Assembly (NCBI GenBank): GCA_026545765.1
Contig: CM048841.1
Location: 101,327,352-101,391,351 of the forward strand
DNA from: Plantago major
Lineage: Eukaryota > Streptophyta > Magnoliopsida > Lamiales > Plantaginaceae
Reading direction: 5' to 3'
DNA length: 64,000 nt
In this document: one piece after another, positions 57,955-64,000 of the stretch
How positions within the stretch are numbered: the stretch's first letter is position 1
How the letters are laid out: each line of letters opens with the position of its first letter
Notes under the pieces: model-generated
Told to the model about the DNA's origin: nothing
The model's database searches: none
The model's input: the letters and a program-made list of their open reading frames with translations, nothing else
Position numbers and translations under genes: made by a program

Positions 57955-58300
57955 CATATCTTGCGAAAGTAGATGGACTATAGTAGGTTGGACTCAGTGG
58001 ATGGACTATATCTTGAAGAATCATATCTTGCGTAAAGTAGATTGGACTATATCTTGAACAATCATATCTTAAAAAACGAAAGTAGACAATAGATTTTTCG
58101 ATGATTTGGACAATGCAATCGCAAAGGATAAAAAAGTAGAAGAATCATGTCAGATATCTTGAAAAAAATGAAAGTAGACTATAGACTATTCAGATGATTT
58201 GACAATGCATTGGCAAAAGATAAAAAGTAGAAGAATCATGTCGGATATCATGTCAGATATCTTGAAAAAAACGAAAGTAGAATAGACTAGGAATTAATAT
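57955..58300. repeat. Tandem repeat between the two genes of the Pong-type element
   Basis: A unit of about 100-115 bases containing 'atcatgtcagatatcttgaaaa', 'gaaagtagac' and 'gatgatttgacaatgca' is repeated with changes about three times. It contains no coding sequence. Confidence 0.6.
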
Positions 58301-58406
58301 TACATAAGCAGAAATTAAAATTACATAATAATACATAATCAAACACAACTAAAATAACACGAAAACATAGTACTACATAACAACAACAGAAAACAAGGAA
58401 TTAGAA

Positions 58407-59429
58407 TTACAGATAGGTCATGTGCAAACCCAACAGGCGATTCTTAAGCTCTTCTTCTTGTGGAGTTAAGTTTGGCTTTGCCAACAAAGCACTCAACATG
58501 TTTGCATTGAGCCTCCTATTCTCCATTTCAAGCCTTTTTTCCTCAATTTGTTTCCTTTCATTCCTGGTCTCTTTCATATGCTCAAGTTCTTTTTCACGTG
58601 TGATCCTCATCGCACGAAGTTCACTAGTAAAATCCTCTGGAATTGTAGCAGGAACTGATGATGATGATGCTTTCGCTTTTCCCTTTCGCTTAGCTTTGGC
58701 CGCCTCTCTACCGGTAGGACGACTTATTGTTGAAGCATCACTCACCGGAGTTTCTGGAGTAGGTTCGGCGGGGTCTTCATCATCGGTTCGTGATCTTTTT
58801 GAACTACCATGACCTTCGTCCCCTGAATCCGGTGCAACTGGACGAGGCCTCCTATGATCACCGCCCAAATTCAGCCCCACTTGGTACGTGGCGCATAACT
58901 TGTTCAAAAACAAGAGTATGCGAAATCCTTCTTGTTATTGTAAAGTCACGAAATGCACTTTCAACATCTGCCATGCTCATTCCGCTGCTCGTTATAGGCT
59001 TCTCAGAGCAACCTATCCACTTCGCAACATTTTGTTAAGTCGCGACCAACGACCTCTCAACGACTCCTTACTTCGCTTTGAAAGTGTACCGGGATTTTCT
59101 GCTCGGGATTGCTCATACAATTTGAGAACTTTGACCCACAGACTATCACCTGTTTGATTAGTGCCGGTTATTGCATCTCCACCGACGTGAACCCAAGCTG
59201 ACATTAGGGCCACATCTTCAAGGGGCTCCCATTGAACAGATTCATTGCCCTTGTTCGTTGCAACTTCGGGCTGAGGGTTATTTGGAGTCAGATTAGGAGG
59301 GCTATTTTGAGTAAGATTCGGAGGAAATTGAGAGTTGAAATTTTGCGAGTAACCAGAAAATTCTTCAGAGTTTTGGGAGTTTCCATATGGAGAATAATAG
59401 TTTGGATAGAAGGAATCATTAGGATCCAT
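58407..59429 (-). pseudogene. ORF1 (Myb/NAM-associated-like protein) of the Pong-type element, frameshifted
   Basis: The N-terminal part (59429-59013) is continuous: a Asn/Pro/Gln-rich stretch beginning MDPNDSFYPNYYSPYGNSQN, then a trihelix/Myb-like domain (EDVALMSAWVHVGGDAITGT, SLWVKVLKLYEQSR, RSKESLRGRWSRLNKML). The frame then breaks. Conserved pieces KWIGCSEKPITSSGM and AFRDFTI follow in another frame. The last part (58860-58407) is continuous again, with a basic segment (AAKAKRKGKAKA) and a Glu/Arg-rich coiled coil (EKELEHMKETRNERKQIEEK) ending LGLHMTYL. The architecture matches the ORF1 protein that assists Ping/Pong transposases. Confidence 0.75.
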
Positions 59430-59635
59430 TGGAGAGGAGAGTTTTGAGGTTGGAAGTGTTTGAGATATGAAGTAGTAGAAGAGGGATTTTCAGATGTGTA
59501 AAAACTATACTGATATGGGTGTCTACTTATAGAGAATTTTTTTTTATGAATTTTGATATATTTTTTTATTTTTTTTAAAAGGATAATATGAAGTTATTTT
59601 AAAAAAACTAAAAAATCTAAAAAAAAAATATATAC

Positions 59636-59812
59636 AACCAATAGGGAGGGGACACTTGTCCCCTCCCTATTAAAAGTAAAAAAAGGGAAGAATGCCAACC
59701 ACCGGTTGGCATATATACGCCATGATGGGCGCCCATCATCAATATTTTTTTTTTTAAAAATCAATGAACTTGGTGGGGCCCACGCCACCACCCCCACCAA
59801 GTTCATTGATAT
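59636..59812. repeat. Cluster of four hairpins at the right end of the Pong-type element
   Basis: Four near-perfect palindromes follow one another: AATAGGGAGGGGAC with its inverted arm (59640-59673), ATGCCAACC/GGTTGGCAT (59692-59712), GATGGGC/GCCCATC (59723-59738) and ATCAATGAACTTGGTGG with its inverted arm (59760-59810). Each has arms of 7-17 bases and a short loop or none. Confidence 0.8.
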
Positions 59813-59823
59813 TTATGGTCTAA

Positions 59824-60248
59824 CGAGCAAGGTTCAATATGGGTCAACTTGATAGGCTGACCTGGAATTTTGGCCCGGAACGACCCGACTTCTATTGTTC
59901 TTTTAACCTTTGTGATCCATTCTCTTTTGTTTTTTTTTAGAAACATACATTGTGATTGTCGTTTACTTGCATAAATTATAGTATTGTTACATTTGGCCCA
60001 ATTGATTAGGACTACCAAGTTCTAAATCGGTAATCGGGCTATCCAAAGCCCGTTTTGCCTGGGCTGGGTTGTATCCGGATGGACGGGCCGAATTGTGATC
60101 CCTAGTAGTCTTGGTGATTGATAGGTGGCCAGCTCCTGGTTTGCCCATATAGTGGAGTGGAGTGGAGTGATTTTTGGATCTGTTTAAGAAAGGCAATTTG
60201 TTGGGCTTTTAATTACTGATAGGCCCAATTTATAGCATGGAGATATTC
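59824..60248. other. Spacer between two Harbinger-derived segments
   Basis: No gene or clear element. It contains 'ggcccg'-rich short phrases only. Confidence 0.4.
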
Positions 60249-60251
60249 TTA

Positions 60252-60680
60252 GGGCCTGATTGATTTGGTGTACTGTGATGCTATTTAATGGTTGACCACA
60301 CTTCTCAAGGTGATTGGTATGGTGTGTTTCGGCCCAAACGCGTTTGCAAAAGCCCGTACATTTTTTAGGGCTGCGTTTCGAATATACGATTTGAAATGTC
60401 CAAAAATAACCCCCAAAATCTTAACCCTAGTTACCCATATAAATAGAAAATTGTCCCCATTTCTATTCACTTCACTTCACCAGCCGACCAATTTATTTCA
60501 CCACTGCAACAACGGGTTAAGTTTTCCAGCATCACTAGTGGTCTTTGCCGGAATACTAAAAAAATGAGCTCGAAATATCATCTTCTTCCTTGTACTTGTT
60601 TTACATGTAGGTAATTGGAGCTTCGGTTTGTGTTTGCAGCTACAAAATCGCAAGATCTACTGAGAAAGGTAGACTCTATT
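60252..60680. mobile_element. Left-end fragment of a PIF/Harbinger element related to the 9.5-kb copy
   Basis: After TTA (60249-60251) the sequence GGGCCTGATTGATTTGGTG aligns with the left end at 35902. Similarity extends through GTTTCGGCCCAAACGCGTTT to a 5' leader-like stretch ending near 60670 with a splice-donor-like 'gagaaag/gtagac'. No transposase and no right end were found, so the rest is deleted or lies beyond a rearrangement. Confidence 0.7.
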
Positions 60681-61437
60681 TATTTTTTGTGCTGAAGATT
60701 TTGTTTTTGTCTGAATATATGACTAAATTGAGTATTCTTCAATTATTACTAAAGTGAAGCTATTTATTGAGGTGTCTTGAATGTTTAATTGTGATGGTTG
60801 CATGAATCTTCTTAATACTTTCAAGTTTCATATTTAGCTCAAGTTTGTCTACTTAAGATCTAACAATAAACTTCTCACTATATATGCTTTTCTATACAAG
60901 TCGCTCACGATTAAGTTTCTGGATGACGGCGACTGATAAATACAGAGGTTTTATACCAATATACAAGTCAGTATGTTTTATTCTTAGGCGAAACCATTCC
61001 TAATATGTCACCAAATTGTGTAAAAATCAACACTAAATATAGAAAATGTTGAAGAGGCGACCAATAGATATTACCTAACGATATGTCCATGTCTCACTAT
61101 TTCAGTAGATTTTGACCATTATTTTCATATCGGTATCAAGCATATAATCCGACTAAAATAAGTCGATATCTTATTGTTCGGGTGATAATCGATGAACAGA
61201 TAAGATGAACTAATGAAGGAAAACTTTAAATCCCACAAATATGTCCCTAAATTATGTAAAAATCAACATGGAATGTAAAATGTTAGAAGGGCGACCATAG
61301 ATGTTATAAGACGATATGTCCACGTCTCACTACTTCAGTAGATCTCTGGACCATTATTTTCATATCCGTATCAAGCATATAATCCGACATAAATAAGTCG
61401 CTAACTTATTGTATTGGTAAATTTTCGTAACTTGGTA
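60681..61437. repeat. Spacer with a 260-base duplicated segment
   Basis: Phrases 'taagtttctggatgacgg', 'gtcaccaaattgtgtaaaaatcaaca', 'gaccattattttcatatc' and 'tatcaagcatataatccgac' near 60990-61160 recur near 61245-61400 with changes. This is an old tandem duplication. No gene. Confidence 0.55.
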
Positions 61438-62764
61438 CACTATAAAAAAACAGGTTTTTAGTAACGGATTTATCCGTTACTAAATCGTTACCGATTCGTT
61501 ACTAAATCCTTAGTAACGGATAATAAGCCCGTCTCAATTTCCTTCGTCTATAGCAGTTTAGTAACGGATAGTAGATAGTAACGGATAGATCCGTTGACTT
61601 TCAGTGTGATTTTGCTTTAATTTTAATTACATAATTTTGAGAGTTTTTTTAATGGATAAATACCCGTCGCTATTTAGCGACGGATAATTTTTTATTTTTT
61701 TTTAAATGCATAAATCTGCAGATTTGGAGACTGGATTATACGAGATGATTTACCTACATATTATTTGGAGACGAGACTATACAATTTTATCTATAAAACT
61801 GGATATACAATAAATCGACAATATACAATATTGTATATACAATATACAATACAATATTCAATAATACATAATCCAATATCCAATAATACAATACAATATT
61901 CAATGTCCAATAAACAATAATACAGTACAATTTTATCAATAATACAAAGAAAATCGATCTTCACGAATTTCAACGAATCTCGGTGGATCTTGACGAATCG
62001 GACGGGGGCAGTGGTGGTGGGAGGCGGTGGGAGGGAGATCTCGTGGTGGATGGGAGGTGGAGTGGTGGTGATGGTGGTGGCAGTGGGGAGGTGGTGGCGA
62101 GGGAGATCTCGTGGTGGATGGGAGGTAGGTGGGGTGGGAGAGAGATCTCGTGGTGGTCGGAGGCAGATCTGGAGGCGGATCTCGTGGTGGTCGGAGGGAG
62201 ATCTCGTGGTGGTGGTGGTGCGGAGGTGGTGGTGGCAGTGGTCAGGTGGTGGTGGTGCGGAGGAAGGAGGGTGGTGGTGGGTGGTGGTGGCAGTGGTGAG
62301 GTGGTGGTAGTGCGGAGGAAGGAGAGTGGTGGTGGTGTGGAGGTGGTGGTGGTGGTGGGAGGAAGGAGGGTGGTGGTGGAAGGGGTGGTGGGAGGAAGAT
62401 GGAATTGTGAGTGGTGGTGGGAGGAAGAGTAAGGGGGATATATATTAGGGTTTCCGCCGATTTTAGTAACGGATAAACTATTCGTTACTATTTAGTAACG
62501 GATAGCCTTATCCGTTACTAAGTTTCTTTTTTCATTATTTTTTTAAATTAGTCAACGCGCAATTTAACGACGGATAGTTTATCCGTTACTAAATAGTAAC
62601 GGGTAAACTATTCGTTACTATTTAGTAACGGATTTGGCGACTGATTAGCGACGGATTGAGCAAATCGCTCAATCCGTCATTAATCAATGCCGATTCGTCG
62701 CTATTTAGTAACGGATAATATCCGTTACTAAAATTCGTTACTATTCGGCATTTTTCTTGTAGTG
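61438..62764. mobile_element. Small CACTA (En/Spm) element with a G-rich core
   Basis: The left end CACTATAAAAAAACAGG and the right end CTTGTAGTG (reverse complement CACTACAAG) are CACTA termini. Flanking triplets GTA and ATA are similar, fitting the 3-base duplication with one change. Both ends carry many copies of TAACGGATA / TATCCGTTA and TTAGTAACGG in both orientations (61454-61690 and 62465-62740), typical subterminal transposase-binding repeats. No transposase is present. The middle is a (GGTGGT)-type minisatellite. Confidence 0.85.
61995..62430 (+). repeat. GGTGGT/GGAGG-rich minisatellite within the CACTA element
   Basis: More than 400 bases made of GGTGGTGG, GGAGG and GATCTCGTGGTGG words, almost without C on this strand. 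Three repeats of 'gggagatctcgtggtggatgg'-like units occur at 62030-62210. Open frames across it are an effect of composition. The G runs (many GG, few GGG) could support two-tetrad quadruplexes. Confidence 0.8.
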
Positions 62765-63705
62765 ATACGATCCATAACTTAGTCCAAATAGTATTTGATG
62801 TGGTCTCGTTTATGGCCCAGTACTCGGTGATCAAGCCCAATCCATGAGAACAATTCGAATGTGTTTCAGTCACTCGACGACTTTGACCATTCAAGGTTCA
62901 TCTCTCATTGACCGGTCAAGGTCCATCTCTCATTGACCGGTTAAGGTTCATCACTCACTGACCAATCAAGCATAGGCCAGGGCTTCTCCTTGGTAGTCCT
63001 CGAAGGAGCTAAGGCACCTGATCAACCCATGAGATCTAGCTCTTGTGCTTGGCCCTATAGAAGTCAGGTACACGACCTTCCTCATGGAACCAACCGAATG
63101 GTGAGGAGGCTAGCCATCCCACCTCACTCATTCAGTCAATAGAGCTAGTCGATTGACCGTCTCATTAGGAAGCTAGTTAAGCTAACGTGCCAAACGACCC
63201 ACGGCTCCCCCAACTAACCAAGACGTGGTCCAACCCACTTGGAGACTCCAACTGCCTCACCGATGTTAGAGGAAGGACTCCAACGGTTAGTTGAACTATA
63301 TATGAGGCATGTGAGGAAGAAAGAGATCATCAAATACTCACTGAACAAACCCTAGCTACCTTTTTGACGACTCCATCATTCTCAAGCACTCTGATCAAAT
63401 TTCATCATCATCCACCATCCTCCATCACCATCGATCTCTTTCCATCATCATATATCACCGTCTGACAACCTGGCTAGCTTCCTCCACCAAGGTCAGCTAA
63501 CCTCTCGCCGGTGCTCATCCTCACTCCGCCGAACCGATCCAACCAACAGGATAAGTCGACTCTCATCATCCTTCTCTCTATCTTACATCTTCTTCCAAGT
63601 TTATTGACCTGAGCATCGGAGTCCCTTCCGGTCGGAACCACACCAGTGTCACCTTGGAACCTCACGTATCTAGGTTTTCTTCTGTTGCCCTGCAGGTTGC
63701 TGTCC
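62765..63705. mobile_element. LTR-like region of a retrotransposon (fossil, low confidence)
   Basis: The stretch has a promoter-like centre (ACTATATATGAGG near 63295) followed by a transcript-start-like leader, and direct repeats 'tcattgaccggtcaagg' near 62890-62965. Such an arrangement occurs in LTRs of plant Ty3-type elements. No coding region or second LTR lies in the window, so family and state cannot be told. Confidence 0.3.
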
Positions 63706-63710
63706 CCCCT

Positions 63711-64000
63711 GTTAGGAATATCTGTTTAGATTTTGATCAGCAACCTAATGACTTATCTTAGCTCATAAAGGTGGTTAGTACTCTTGGTTCACTTGAACAC
63801 TGTAAAAGAGGAAACTCACTAAGTATGATAGTCTAGCTAATCTTGTATAGGATGTTAGATTTCCGAATGTAATTTTTATTTTCTGAAGAAGACCAGGAAG
63901 AAGGCATCCAGCAGGAAAAGTTCAACGGATTTGAAGACTGCACAAAATTGCTGAAGACAAAGGTTTTCAGATACCTATGACCAGATATCTTGAAGACACA
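63711..64000 (+). mobile_element. Possible start of a Ty1/copia-type LTR running off the window
   Basis: TGTTAGGAATATCTG at 63711 begins with TG and is followed by non-coding text with 'ctgaagacaaagg' and 'cagatatcttgaagacaca' phrases. I associate this composition with copia LTRs. The rest lies outside the window, so this is only a suggestion. Confidence 0.3.

Larger units (their letters stand above)
56094..59820. mobile_element. Pong-type Harbinger element, 3.7 kb, decayed
   Basis: The left end GACCATAAATATC is matched exactly inverted by the right end GATATTTATGGTC. TAA flanks both sides (56091-56093 and 59821-59823), the PIF/Harbinger target. It contains, both on the minus strand, a Pong-type transposase gene (about 57860-56446) and the ORF1 gene (59429-58407), with a short tandem repeat between them. 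This two-gene order is that of rice Ping/Pong. Both genes have frame damage, so the copy is not autonomous. Confidence 0.8.

Noticed and set aside
61983-62432. 149-codon open frame rich in Gly, Val and Trp
   Set aside because: It lies wholly in the GGTGGT minisatellite of the CACTA element; the frame is open because the sequence lacks stop-forming words.

Overview
This window is nuclear DNA of a flowering plant, almost certainly a eudicot. It has intron-rich genes with GT-AG junctions, AT-rich intergenic DNA and many plant-type DNA transposons (PIF/Harbinger, hAT, Mutator-like, CACTA, Stowaway-type MITEs). The species cannot be named from the sequence alone.

Host genes, left to right: (1) the 3' ten exons of COP9 signalosome subunit 2 (619-4302, +); (2) a complete five-exon secreted L-ascorbate oxidase (7842-13033, +) with all copper-ligand motifs; (3) two tandem single-exon genes for small secreted peptides with the same eight-cysteine spacing (14422-14664 and 17991-18248, +); (4) a nine-exon GCN5-type acetyltransferase, probably plastid-targeted (20030-23225, +), facing an unidentified repeat-containing open frame (23716-24360, -); (5) a four-exon SnRK1 beta subunit (46167-50583, +); (6) a two-exon calmodulin (53118-54490, -). 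These have no obvious shared pathway.

The remainder is mostly mobile DNA. 25756-29107 is a hAT element that has picked up a promoter-like stretch and two exons of xanthine dehydrogenase (a Pack-TYPE element); a 1-kb Mutator-like element with a 10-bp target duplication sits inside the captured intron. 29160-32690 is tandem-repeat DNA. 33169-34950 holds two nearly identical TAA-flanked elements. 35902-45423 is a 9.5-kb PIF/Harbinger element. Its DDE transposase is damaged (first catalytic Asp replaced by Gly, plus a stop), yet it carries, on the opposite strand, an apparently intact two-exon gene for a diverged SANT/Myb-like protein and a second gene for a protein resembling the PB1-like N-terminal domain of Mutator proteins. 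56094-59820 is a separate, Pong-type Harbinger element with frameshifted transposase and ORF1 genes. 60252-60680 is the left end of a relative of the 9.5-kb element, 61438-62764 is a small CACTA element with a G-rich core, and the last 1.2 kb looks like pieces of LTR retrotransposons.

Most worth a second look: the 9.5-kb Harbinger element with its intact passenger gene, the xanthine dehydrogenase-capturing hAT with its nested Mutator-like element, and the paired eight-cysteine peptides. Element boundaries rest on terminal inverted repeats and target duplications read by eye. Protein assignments rest on remembered family motifs, with no database search.
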